From positions 248,001 through 312,000 of the forward strand of contig NZ_FRCC01000003.1 in assembly GCF_900142775.1 (NCBI RefSeq): DNA of 64,000 nucleotides, written 5' to 3'. The stretch comes from Flavobacterium flevense. Lineage in GTDB: Bacteria > Bacteroidota > Bacteroidia > Flavobacteriales > Flavobacteriaceae. The position numbers were made by a program, and so were the translations under genes. The notes beneath the pieces were generated by a model. The model had not been told where the DNA came from. It saw only the letters and a list, made by a program, of their open reading frames with translations, and searched no databases. Within the stretch, counting starts at the first letter, position 1; every line of letters starts with the position of its first letter. Of this stretch, positions 28,405-36,327 are shown one piece after another.

Positions 28405-29676
28405 ATGGAGATGAATATATCAGATTTTGATAGCACAACAATCATTTGTAGCGTAATTGTATTTTTACTCTTCAATTCTCTTCTGGTGTATATTATTTTG
28501 TACACCAAATCAAAGCTGACTCCTTCCGGGCTAGTTAATATCACCATAAATGAAGAGGAAGAACTTAAAACAGAAGCCGGTTCCTCATTACTTTCTACTT
28601 TATCCAATAAAAAAATATTTTTACCATCAGCCTGTGGCGGTGGCGGAACCTGTGGTTTGTGTAAATGCCAGGTTCTCTCTGGCGGTGGAGCAATTTTACC
28701 CACAGAAACACCTTATTTTTCCAGAAAAGAACAACAAAACAACTGGCGATTAGGATGTCAGGTGAAAGTTAAACAGGATATGGAAATTGTAATTCCTAAA
28801 AGTGTCATGGGAATTAAAAAATGGGAATGCGAAGTAGTTTCTAATAAAAATGTAGCGACTTACATCAAGGAACTCATCGTGAAATTGCCCGAAGGTGAAT
28901 TTTTAGATTTTGAACCGGGCAGTTATATTCAGCTTGATGTTCCTGCATTCGAACTTGATTTTAAAAAGGATTTATATCAAATTGATGAACGTTTTCAATC
29001 CGATTACGATAAATTTAAAGTGTGGGATTTAAAAGCAAAAAATCCGGAGCCTGTTTTCAGAGCCTATTCTATGGCGAATCATCCTGCTGAAGGCAATATT
29101 ATTATGCTAAATATTCGATTAGCTACTCCGCCTTTTGATCGAAAAGCGGGCGGATTTATGAAGGTATATCCCGGAGTATCTTCGTCTTATGTCTTTTCTT
29201 TGAAACCTCATGATAAGGTAAGTATTGCAGGACCTTTTGGAGATTTCCATATTAAAAATACCCAAAAAGAAATGATTTATATAGGTGGTGGAGCAGGTAT
29301 GGCTCCGTTACGTTCTCATTTATTTCATTTGTTTCATACGCTGAAAGAAAAAGACCGAAAAGTAAGTTTCTGGTATGGAGGAAGATCTTTAAAAGAAGTG
29401 TTTTATACCGAAGATTTTAGAGAAATTGAAAAGGATTTTGATAATTTCAAATACAATATCGCACTTTCTGAACCATTACCGGAAGATGACTGGAAAGGAT
29501 ATACCGGTTTTATTCATAATGTATTATTTGAAAATTATTTAAAAGATCATGAAGCTCCCGAAGATATCGAATATTATGTTTGTGGTCCTCCGTTAATGAA
29601 TGCAGCTGTGTTTAAAATGCTCGATGATCTGGGAGTTCCACAAGAAAATATTGCTTTTGATGATTTTGGAAGCTAA
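28405..29676 (+). CDS. nqrF: Na+-NQR subunit F (NADH-oxidising, 2Fe-2S and FAD)
   Basis: A 423-residue subunit where NADH is oxidised. An N-terminal membrane helix (about 12-33) precedes a ferredoxin domain whose 2Fe-2S ligands are C77, C83, C86 and C118. An FAD domain (RAYSMANHPAE) and an NAD domain (IGGGAGMAPLRSHLFHLF, YYVCGPPLMNAAVFKML) follow. Two near starts exist (28405 and the third residue Met); the first is used. Length fits the family (about 407-430). The apbE gene starts 9 bases later. Confidence 0.97.
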   Translation: MEMNISDFDSTTIICSVIVFLLFNSLLVYIILYTKSKLTPSGLVNITINEEEELKTEAGSSLLSTLSNKKIFLPSACGGGGTCGLCKCQVLSGGGAILPTETPYFSRKEQQNNWRLGCQVKVKQDMEIVIPKSVMGIKKWECEVVSNKNVATYIKELIVKLPEGEFLDFEPGSYIQLDVPAFELDFKKDLYQIDERFQSDYDKFKVWDLKAKNPEPVFRAYSMANHPAEGNIIMLNIRLATPPFDRKAGGFMKVYPGVSSSYVFSLKPHDKVSIAGPFGDFHIKNTQKEMIYIGGGAGMAPLRSHLFHLFHTLKEKDRKVSFWYGGRSLKEVFYTEDFREIEKDFDNFKYNIALSEPLPEDDWKGYTGFIHNVLFENYLKDHEAPEDIEYYVCGPPLMNAAVFKMLDDLGVPQENIAFDDFGS

Positions 29677-29685
29677 AACTATCGT

Positions 29686-30687
29686 ATGATAAAAACTGTA
29701 TTTATTTTTTTTACTCTAATGCTGATAATGGCTTGTACTTTCGAAAAAGAAACAATTTTCTTTCTTCAGGGAAATGCACAAGGAACCAGTTATCATATTA
29801 CGTATATTTCTAAAGATAAGATTGTTTCCGAAAAAGAAATCGATTCTTTGTTAGCTGATATCGATGCTTCGATGTCAACATGGAGACCCAATTCCATTAT
29901 TTCCAAAATAAATAGCAATGAGAAAAATGTAGTTATTGATACTTATTTCAAAACTGTTTTTAATAAAGCAGTTGAAGTATCGGAGAAAACAAATGGCGAT
30001 TTTGATATTTCTGTCGGACCTTTAATAAACGCCTGGGGTTTTGGTCCAACACAAAAAAAATCTTTAAATCAAAACGAGGTGGATAGTTTGTTACAATTAG
30101 TCAATTATAAAAAGGTCAGTATTCAGGACAATAACATTATAAAAGAAAAACCAGAAATAAAAATTGACTTTAATGCTATTGCACAGGGATTTTCGGTGGA
30201 TGTACTAGCTGCTTTTCTGGAGAAAAAAGGAATAGAAAATTATTTAGTTGAATTAGGAGGGGAAATAAAAGCCAAGGGGAAAAAAGAACAAGAAAAATGG
30301 AAAGTGGGCATAGAACAGCCTGATGCAGAAAATACATCAGAGAGAAAATTACAAGCCATTCTTAATTTAGATAATCGAGCACTGGCAACTTCCGGCAATT
30401 ACCGCAAATTTTACAAAGAAGGCAATCAAAAATTTTCACATATCATAAATCCTAAAACAGGATATCCGGCTAAGCATAATCTGCTAAGCACCACCGTAAT
30501 TGCTAATGATGCCATAACTGCCGATGCTTATGCAACCGCTTTTATGGTTATGGGATTGCAAAAAGCGATTGCTTTTGTCGAAAAAAACAAAGCATTAAAT
30601 CTCGAAGTTTATTTTATTTATGATGAAAACGGAAAATGGAAAACCTATATTTCTCCAGGTTTAATAAAACAGATTGAAAAAACTTAA
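29686..30687 (+). CDS. apbE: FAD:protein FMN transferase ApbE (lipoprotein)
   Basis: A 333-residue lipoprotein that transfers FMN from FAD to threonines of NqrB and NqrC outside the inner membrane. The signal peptide has lipobox LIMAC with C17. ApbE motifs are present: FDISVGPLINAWGFG, KIDFNAIAQGFSVD, NYLVELGGEIKAKG, ALATSGNYRKF, SHIINPKTGYPA, and DAITADAYATAFMVMG with Mg-binding acidic and threonine residues. As the last gene of the nqr operon it acts on two of its products. Its stop codon overlaps that of nqrM on the other strand. Confidence 0.96.
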   Translation: MIKTVFIFFTLMLIMACTFEKETIFFLQGNAQGTSYHITYISKDKIVSEKEIDSLLADIDASMSTWRPNSIISKINSNEKNVVIDTYFKTVFNKAVEVSEKTNGDFDISVGPLINAWGFGPTQKKSLNQNEVDSLLQLVNYKKVSIQDNNIIKEKPEIKIDFNAIAQGFSVDVLAAFLEKKGIENYLVELGGEIKAKGKKEQEKWKVGIEQPDAENTSERKLQAILNLDNRALATSGNYRKFYKEGNQKFSHIINPKTGYPAKHNLLSTTVIANDAITADAYATAFMVMGLQKAIAFVEKNKALNLEVYFIYDENGKWKTYISPGLIKQIEKT

Positions 30688-30872
30688 GATTTACATTTTT
30701 CCTGTGGTTTAGCCCCACAAATACTGCATACCTCACCTTCTTCACCTTGTAGCAATGGGTTATTACTGCTACAGGTGCCTGAAAAGCGTCCGTTTTTTTT
30801 AACTAATGATTTGATTGCAATTCCGGCAATTGCCACAGCCAAAAGAAAAACAGAAAGAATTATTGTTGCCAT
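30684..30872 (-). CDS. nqrM: NqrM-like Na+-NQR maturation factor (DUF539)
   Basis: A 62-residue protein with one N-terminal membrane helix (residues 3-22) and a short Cys-rich tail. Four cysteines are present, C34, C49, C52 and C60, in the contexts GTCSSNNPL and EVCSICGAKPQEKC. This layout matches NqrM (DUF539), needed in Vibrio for assembly of the Fe centre between NqrD and NqrE. Placement just after nqrABCDEF-apbE agrees, although here it is on the opposite strand and the two stop codons share the palindrome CTTAAG. Function is by family and context. Confidence 0.85.
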   Translation of the reverse strand: MATIILSVFLLAVAIAGIAIKSLVKKNGRFSGTCSSNNPLLQGEEGEVCSICGAKPQEKCKS

Positions 30873-30893
30873 AATAAAATTTCTAATTGTTTT

Positions 30894-31331
30894 CTATTCC
30901 GCTTTCGTTCCATGAATATAGGAATCAAGATGATGAATGGTGTTTTCTTGCAATTCAATAATAGATTTTACCACATCACCAATAGAAACAATTCCTATCA
31001 CTTTTGTTTCTGAAACTACCGGTAAGTGTCTGACTCTTTTATTGGTAATTAAATCCATACAATAATTAATATCGTCATCAGGTTTTACAGTTATAATGTC
31101 AGTATCCATAATTTCATGGACAAAAGTTTCTCTTGAAGTTTTATTCTTCAAAACAATTTTCCGGGCATAATCCCGCTCAGATAAAATTCCTTTCAAAATA
31201 TTATCTTCAATCACTAAAACAGCACCAATGTTTCTTTCTCCCATTATTCGCAACGCTTGATAAACTGTAATGGTAGAAAGTATAGAATGAACTTCATTCC
31301 CTTTTACGTCTAATATTTGATTTACAGTCAT
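30894..31331 (-). CDS. CBS-domain pair protein
   Basis: The ATG at 31331 (MTVNQILDVKGNEVHS) gives 145 residues, the usual size of this flavobacterial CBS protein; an upstream in-frame start would add 48 residues of unrelated Lys/Phe-rich sequence and is rejected. Two CBS motifs are clear: VYQALRIMGERNIGAVLVIEDNILKGILSERDYARKI and DINYCMDLITNKRVRHLPVVSETKVIGIVSIGDVVKSII. Tandem CBS domains bind adenosine nucleotides, and stand-alone ones often regulate partner enzymes or transporters. The partner is not known. It may share a transcript with nqrM, 21 bases downstream. Confidence 0.88.
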   Translation of the reverse strand: MTVNQILDVKGNEVHSILSTITVYQALRIMGERNIGAVLVIEDNILKGILSERDYARKIVLKNKTSRETFVHEIMDTDIITVKPDDDINYCMDLITNKRVRHLPVVSETKVIGIVSIGDVVKSIIELQENTIHHLDSYIHGTKAE

Positions 31332-31577
31332 AATAGATGGTTTTATGTTATCTATAAATTTAAGAAAAAAAAGAAGGTCATTATTATAAAATTGTATTAA
31401 ATTTTTACTTAATATTCGTTTATTGAGGAGAAATTGCAAAATAAAGGACTGTTTTTTAGAAAGAAATTTTATCATAATATTAGGAACTCAGCTTGTATAA
31501 AATCTGTAATTTGCACAATGAACAGCTTTTTTTATCGTTGTTGAGTAACTATTAATTTGATTATTATTGAAACATAT

Positions 31578-33131
31578 ATGGATAAGATAAAAATACTTTG
31601 GGTTGATGATGAAATTGACTATCTAAAACCACACATTCTTTTTTTAGAGAAAAAAAATTACGAAGTCACGACTTGTAACAATGGTCTTGATGCTATCGAA
31701 ATATTTGAAAACGAAAACTTTGATATTGTTTTCTTAGACGAAAATATGCCCGGAATGAGCGGTTTAGAAACCTTATCAGAAATGAAAGAGAAAAAAAGTG
31801 CTATCCCAATGATTATGATCACTAAAAGTGAGGAAGAATACATTATGGAAGAAGCTATTGGGTCTAAAATTGCTGATTATCTTATCAAGCCGGTAAATCC
31901 CAATCAGATATTACTAAGTCTGAAAAAGAATTTAGATAATTCAAAATTGATTTCGCAAAAAACTACTCTGGATTACCAGAAAGAATTTCGAAAAATAGCA
32001 ATGGAATTAGGTATGGTAAACAGTTTTGAAGACTGGATCGAACTGTATAAAAAACTGTTATTCTGGGAATTACAATTGGAAGATATTAACGATCAGAGTA
32101 TGATTGAAATTCTGGAATCGCAAAAAGTAGAAGCCAATTCGCAGTTTGGAAAATTCATTGAGCGAAATTACGAAGACTGGTTTGAACCCAAAGCAGACAA
32201 ACCCATTCAGTCTCATACTTTATTTAAAGAATTAGTACTTCCCGAATTAAAAAAGAAGGAAAAACCGGTTTTATTTGTTGTAATTGATAATTTACGCTAC
32301 GACCAATGGAAAGCCTTTGAAAGCGTAGTGGCCGATTATTACAAACTTGAAAAAGAAGTACCCTACTACTCTATTCTGCCTACTGCAACTCAATATGCCC
32401 GAAATGCTATTTTCTCAGGATTATTACCTTTGGATATGGAAAAGAAACATCCGGAATATTGGAAAAATGACCCTGATGAAGGCGGAAAAAACTTATTTGA
32501 AGCCGAATTTCTTTCGGCACAATTAAAACGTTTGGGCTTAAATATTAAAGAAGATTATTTCAAGATTACCAATATGGCTTCGGGTAAAAAACTCGTGGAG
32601 AATTTCAGGGCATTGAAAGAAAACGATTTGGTTACCATTGTCTATAATTTTGTTGACATGCTTTCACATGCTAAAACCGAAATGGATGTGGTAAAAGAAC
32701 TTGCTCCGGATGATAAAGCGTATCGTTCTCTGACATTGAGCTGGTTCAAGAATTCTCCTTTGTTAGAAATCATCCAACAAGCACAAAAACTGGGTTTCAA
32801 GTTGATTTTAACCACTGATCATGGCACCATCAATGTCAAGAATCCATCTAAAGTAGTGGGTGATAAAAATACGAGCCTTAATTTACGTTATAAAACAGGT
32901 CGTAGTCTTACCTATGAGAACAAAGATGTTTATGCTGTAAAAGATCCAAAAAAAATTGGTTTACCTGCCATAAATATGAGTAGTTCTTATATTTTTGCAA
33001 AAAATGATTTGTTCCTGGCTTATGTCAACAATTACAATCATTATGTGAGTTATTATAAAAACACGTATCAGCATGGAGGGATTTCTCTGGAAGAAATGAT
33101 CATTCCCTGTTTGATATTTAATCCAAAGTAG
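31578..33131 (+). CDS. porX: PorX: response regulator with PglZ/alkaline-phosphatase-like domain, T9SS regulator
   Basis: The ATG at 31578 (MDKIKILWVDDEID) gives 517 residues. Residues 1-120 form a receiver domain with acidic D10/D11, the phosphoacceptor D54 in VFLDENMPG, and K in LIKPVNP. A helical linker leads to a PglZ-type alkaline-phosphatase-like domain with LFVVIDNLRYDQW, a conserved TLP-like loop (YSILPTATQYARNAIFSG) and LTTDHGTI as metal ligands. PorX controls type IX secretion in Porphyromonas together with the kinase PorY, and in solved structures hydrolyses oligonucleotides. The window's PorP/SprF and adhesin genes are plausible beneficiaries. porY is not in the window. Confidence 0.93.
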   Translation: MDKIKILWVDDEIDYLKPHILFLEKKNYEVTTCNNGLDAIEIFENENFDIVFLDENMPGMSGLETLSEMKEKKSAIPMIMITKSEEEYIMEEAIGSKIADYLIKPVNPNQILLSLKKNLDNSKLISQKTTLDYQKEFRKIAMELGMVNSFEDWIELYKKLLFWELQLEDINDQSMIEILESQKVEANSQFGKFIERNYEDWFEPKADKPIQSHTLFKELVLPELKKKEKPVLFVVIDNLRYDQWKAFESVVADYYKLEKEVPYYSILPTATQYARNAIFSGLLPLDMEKKHPEYWKNDPDEGGKNLFEAEFLSAQLKRLGLNIKEDYFKITNMASGKKLVENFRALKENDLVTIVYNFVDMLSHAKTEMDVVKELAPDDKAYRSLTLSWFKNSPLLEIIQQAQKLGFKLILTTDHGTINVKNPSKVVGDKNTSLNLRYKTGRSLTYENKDVYAVKDPKKIGLPAINMSSSYIFAKNDLFLAYVNNYNHYVSYYKNTYQHGGISLEEMIIPCLIFNPK

Positions 33132-33133
33132 GG

Positions 33134-33218
33134 ATTTAGTCCTTAGTTATCAGTCCTTAGAATCCAGTTCAAAAACTAAGGACTAAGGACTAACAACTAA
33201 GGACTAGGTACTAAAAAC
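33134..33218. repeat. Short tandem and inverted repeats (CTAAGGACTA words) between porX and tsaE
   Basis: TTTAGTCCTTAG and AGTCCTTAG occur on one side and several CTAAGGACTA copies on the other, so the block can fold back on itself. It fills the gap between porX and tsaE and could act as a terminator; this is uncertain. Confidence 0.55.
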
Positions 33219-33225
33219 TAAAAAC

Positions 33226-33633
33226 ATGGAAATCACTTTTTCATTAGACGAAATAAACAATGTAGCCGAATTGATTGTGGCTGCAAAACCCCATAAAGTA
33301 TTGCTTTTTAATGGTGAAATGGGTGTCGGAAAAACCACTTTTATCAAGCAATTGTGTAAAACTCTGGGTGTGACCGAAGCAACTAGTAGTCCAACTTTTT
33401 CTTTAGTTAACGAATATGAAACTACAGACAATCAGATTATTTACCATTTTGATTTTTACCGGTTGAAAAAAGAAACAGAAGCTTTAGATATGGGAGTTGA
33501 TGATTATTTATATTCCGGACATTGGTGTTTTATCGAATGGGCCGAAAACATTGCTAATCTTCTGCCGGAGAACTATTCAACAATAACCATAGAAGTACTT
33601 CCTGACGAAAAACGCCTTTTAAAATTAAATTAA
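33226..33633 (+). CDS. tsaE: tRNA threonylcarbamoyladenosine biosynthesis ATPase TsaE
   Basis: A 135-residue small P-loop ATPase working with TsaB and TsaD in making the t6A37 base of ANN-decoding tRNAs. The Walker A is GEMGVGKTTFIKQL. Family signatures SSPTFSLVNEYE, IYHFDFYRLK and WCFIEWAENI are all present. Length matches the usual 135-155. The partners are elsewhere. It follows porX and precedes alanine dehydrogenase, an order often seen in flavobacteria. Confidence 0.95.
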   Translation: MEITFSLDEINNVAELIVAAKPHKVLLFNGEMGVGKTTFIKQLCKTLGVTEATSSPTFSLVNEYETTDNQIIYHFDFYRLKKETEALDMGVDDYLYSGHWCFIEWAENIANLLPENYSTITIEVLPDEKRLLKLN

Positions 33634-33846
33634 AATAGTTTTTATGTTAATTACTAATAACTGATTAATAGTGTTTTAAGTTTTTATTTCCAAGCTTATA
33701 CCGAAAATACTTCTTAATTTAACCGACAAAATAAGTTTAAAAAATGCCAAATGTTAATAAATGAGACTTTTAAGTTTTTATAAAAATTTAAAGCTTATTT
33801 TTTTAATCTTTTTGTGTAATTTTACTTTTTAATAGTACAAAAAACG

Positions 33847-35046
33847 ATGTCAATATCCATAACGCCATTTACTAAGCAACAGTTATTACCTCAGGAAGAA
33901 AAATTAGAAGTCGCCCGAAAAAAAGGCGAACTTTTTATTGGGATTCCTAAAGAGACTAGCTATCAGGAACGTCGCATTTGTTTAACGCCGGATGCTGTAA
34001 GTTCTTTAGTATGTCATGGTCATCGTGTAATGATTGAATCTGGTGCCGGAGAAAATGCAAGTTATTCAGACAAAGAATATTCCGAAGCAGGTGCCGAAGT
34101 GACTCAGGATACTCAAAAAGTTTTTGGTTGTCCAATGATTTTAAAGGTTGAACCCCCTACGGTTGCCGAAATCAATATGATGAATAATCAGGCAATTCTT
34201 ATTTCGGCAATTCAATTAAAAACAAAGAAAAGAGAATATTTTGAAGCCTTAACTAAGAAAAAAATCACTGCACTAGCTTTCGAATATATCAAAGATGTAG
34301 ATGAAACCTATCCTATCGTTAAATCTTTGAGCGAAATTGCCGGAACAGCTTCCGTACTAATTGCTGCTGAACTGATGATTGCCAATACTTTTGGAAAAGG
34401 ACTTTTATTTGGTAATATTACTGGTGTTCCGCCTACTGAAGTAGTTATTTTAGGTGCAGGAACGGCGGGAGAATTTGCTACAAAAACCGCTATCGGATTA
34501 GGGGCAAATGTAAAAGTATTTGATAATTCCATCACTAAATTAAGAAGACTGCAAAACAGTTTGAGCCAACGTATTTTTACTTCGACCATTCAGCCAAAAG
34601 CTTTAATGAAGGCCTTAAGACGCTGTGATGTAGCCATTGGAGCCATGCGTGGTGTAGAACGCTGCCCTGTTGTAGTTACTGAAACCATGGTGGAACACAT
34701 GAAAAAAGGCGCTGTAATTGTGGATGTAAGTATTGATACCGGAGGTTGTTTTGAAACTTCTGAAGTTACTACTCATGAAAAGCCAACTTTCATAAAAAAC
34801 AATATTTTACATTATTGTGTGCCTAATATTCCTTCCCGATATTCTAAGACAGCTTCACTTTCTATTAGTAATATTATCACTCCTTATTTATTAAAAATTG
34901 CTGAAGATGGCGGTATCGAAAGCGCTATTCGTTGTGATAAAGGTCTGAAAAACGGAATTTATACCTATCACGGAATCCTTACTAACAGAGCCATCGGTGA
35001 CTGGTTTGATTTACCTAACAACGATATTAATTTAATTGTGTTTTAA
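33847..35046 (+). CDS. ald: Alanine dehydrogenase
   Basis: A 399-residue NAD-dependent dehydrogenase of the alanine dehydrogenase/PNT N-terminal family. It should interconvert L-alanine with pyruvate and ammonia. Markers: FIGIPKETSYQERRICLTPDAV, the substrate lysine region (MILKVEPPTVAE), and the NAD fold VVILGAGTAGEFATKTAIGLGANVKVFD. The N-terminus has a 26-residue extension before the conserved start. PNT-like or saccharopine dehydrogenase-like alternatives are less likely because both conserved domains are of the ald type in Bacteroidetes. Confidence 0.85.
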   Translation: MSISITPFTKQQLLPQEEKLEVARKKGELFIGIPKETSYQERRICLTPDAVSSLVCHGHRVMIESGAGENASYSDKEYSEAGAEVTQDTQKVFGCPMILKVEPPTVAEINMMNNQAILISAIQLKTKKREYFEALTKKKITALAFEYIKDVDETYPIVKSLSEIAGTASVLIAAELMIANTFGKGLLFGNITGVPPTEVVILGAGTAGEFATKTAIGLGANVKVFDNSITKLRRLQNSLSQRIFTSTIQPKALMKALRRCDVAIGAMRGVERCPVVVTETMVEHMKKGAVIVDVSIDTGGCFETSEVTTHEKPTFIKNNILHYCVPNIPSRYSKTASLSISNIITPYLLKIAEDGGIESAIRCDKGLKNGIYTYHGILTNRAIGDWFDLPNNDINLIVF

Positions 35047-35067
35047 GCAAACTTTCAATTACCTTTG
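35036..35067 (+). promoter_or_regulatory. Promoter for the DUF4258 gene
   Basis: TTG (35036-35038), a 21-base spacer, then TACCTTTG (35060-35067) fit the flavobacterial -33/-7 pattern, 18 bases before the ATG. The -33 lies inside the end of ald. Confidence 0.6.
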
Positions 35068-35085
35068 CAAAAAAAAAAATAATTC

Positions 35086-35463
35086 ATGAAGTTTGCATAT
35101 CGTTTTTCTTATTATTTAGTGGGTTTGGTTTTAGGCTGTTTTTTTGTAGCGCTTGTTTTTAGCGGAAAAGATACCCGTTGTAATTATTTCCCTAACGCCC
35201 GTGTTTTAAACGATATCAGAACTAAGCCTTTTGAATATTCTGAAGAAGCTTCTAAGGTTTTAGCCGAAGGATGGATTGATACTACTGATATCAAAAGATC
35301 TTTAGAATTTGGTGACGTAGATTTCGATAAAAGTGATACCGAATTTGGTAAAAATGTAAAATTATATGTTATCGAAGGTAAAACGGCTCAGAATATCGAA
35401 ATTATTCTGACTGTAAAAAACCGGGCAGATAAAGCTATCCTTGAAAATATCATAAAGAAATAA
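35086..35463 (+). CDS. DUF4258-domain membrane-anchored protein
   Basis: A 125-residue protein with an N-terminal hydrophobic segment (residues 8-26, YYLVGLVLGCFFVALVFSG) and a periplasmic or exported DUF4258 domain from about residue 35 to the end (FPNARVLNDIRTKPFEYSEE, WIDTTDIKRSLEFGDVDF, YVIEGKTAQNIEIILTV). The cysteine in LGCFF could allow lipidation but the context is not a normal lipobox. The role of DUF4258 is unknown; the fold resembles small toxin-like or RNase-like folds in some members, which I cannot support here. It has its own promoter and terminator. Confidence 0.75.
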   Translation: MKFAYRFSYYLVGLVLGCFFVALVFSGKDTRCNYFPNARVLNDIRTKPFEYSEEASKVLAEGWIDTTDIKRSLEFGDVDFDKSDTEFGKNVKLYVIEGKTAQNIEIILTVKNRADKAILENIIKK

Positions 35464-35487
35464 GTTTCTTTTTTACGATACAAATAG

Positions 35488-35526
35488 GCCATTTAAGTTT
35501 CTTTTTAGGAATTTAAATGGCTTTTT
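35488..35526 (+). terminator. Rho-independent terminator after the DUF4258 gene
   Basis: GCCATTTAA (35488-35496) pairs with TTAAATGGC (35513-35521), followed by TTTTT. It lies between two convergent genes. Confidence 0.7.
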
Positions 35527-35528
35527 CT

Positions 35529-36194
35529 TTACCAATTTATTTCCGGCTTATCATTCGCTTTTAAATATGCATTTGTTTGACTAAAATGTTTGTTTCCAAA
35601 CCAAAATCCTCTGTTAGCGCTTAAAGGAGAAGGATGTCCTGATTTTAAAATATGATGTTTAGAAGCATCGATTAATGCTGCTTTCTTTTGGGCAAAACCG
35701 CCCCAAAGTAAAAACACCACCTTTTCTGATTCGGCTGATATTTTTTTAATTACTGCATCAGTAAATTTTTCCCAGCCTTTGCCCTGATGACTTCCGGCCT
35801 CTGATTGTCTGACCGTTAACGTAGCATTTAAAAGAAAAACACCCTGATCTGCCCATCGTTCTAAATTACCGGTTTTTGGAATGGGTATGGCTAAATCTTT
35901 TTCAATTTCTTTAAAAATATTAATTAAAGAGGGAGGAAACGGAATACCATCATTTACAGAAAAACACAATCCGTTAGCCTGATTGGGACCATGATACGGA
36001 TCCTGACCGATTATCACCACTTTTACCTGATCAAAATGACAATGATCAAAAGCCGAAAATACCTGACTCCCTTTAGGATAACAAATCTTTTTTGCATATT
36101 CCTCTTTGACAAAATCAATTAATTCTTTGAAATAGCTTTTTTCAAATTCTTCATTTAAAACGGCTTTCCAGGAATCATGCATTTTTAGATCCAT
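35529..36194 (-). CDS. ung: Uracil-DNA glycosylase (family 1)
   Basis: A 221-residue enzyme that removes uracil from DNA to start base excision repair. The catalytic segment GQDPYHGPNQANGLCFSV has D65 and H68, and the DNA-intercalation loop HPSPLSANRGF includes the second conserved His. LLLNATLTVR and WGGFAQKKAALID are also typical. Length matches Ung (about 220-229). Either the first Met or residue 5 could be the start. It converges on the DUF4258 gene. Confidence 0.97.
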   Translation of the reverse strand: MDLKMHDSWKAVLNEEFEKSYFKELIDFVKEEYAKKICYPKGSQVFSAFDHCHFDQVKVVIIGQDPYHGPNQANGLCFSVNDGIPFPPSLINIFKEIEKDLAIPIPKTGNLERWADQGVFLLNATLTVRQSEAGSHQGKGWEKFTDAVIKKISAESEKVVFLLWGGFAQKKAALIDASKHHILKSGHPSPLSANRGFWFGNKHFSQTNAYLKANDKPEINW

Positions 36195-36296
36195 ATCTTT
36201 TTTTTATGCGAATTTCAGAATTTTTTTAGTCAAATCATATTTACTTTCAATAAAAATCAGAAAGAAACTTACTGCAATCAATACTGGTATTTTTTG

Positions 36297-36304
36297 TACT
36301 TTTG
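36297..36304 (+). promoter_or_regulatory. Possible -7 element for the mutS2-type gene
   Basis: TACTTTTG fits TAnnTTTG and lies 23 bases before the ATG at 36328. Confidence 0.45.
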
Positions 36305-36327
36305 CGATACTTTCTTAAAGAAAATAA

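Noticed and set aside
27942..28703. A 253-residue minus-strand reading frame
   Set aside because: It lies antisense to nqrE and nqrF, whose reading frames are strongly conserved. It has no family features.
30894..31475. Longer CBS protein with a Phe/Lys-rich N-terminal extension
   Set aside because: The extension of 48 residues does not fit CBS proteins; the ATG at 31331 yields the usual start MTVNQIL.
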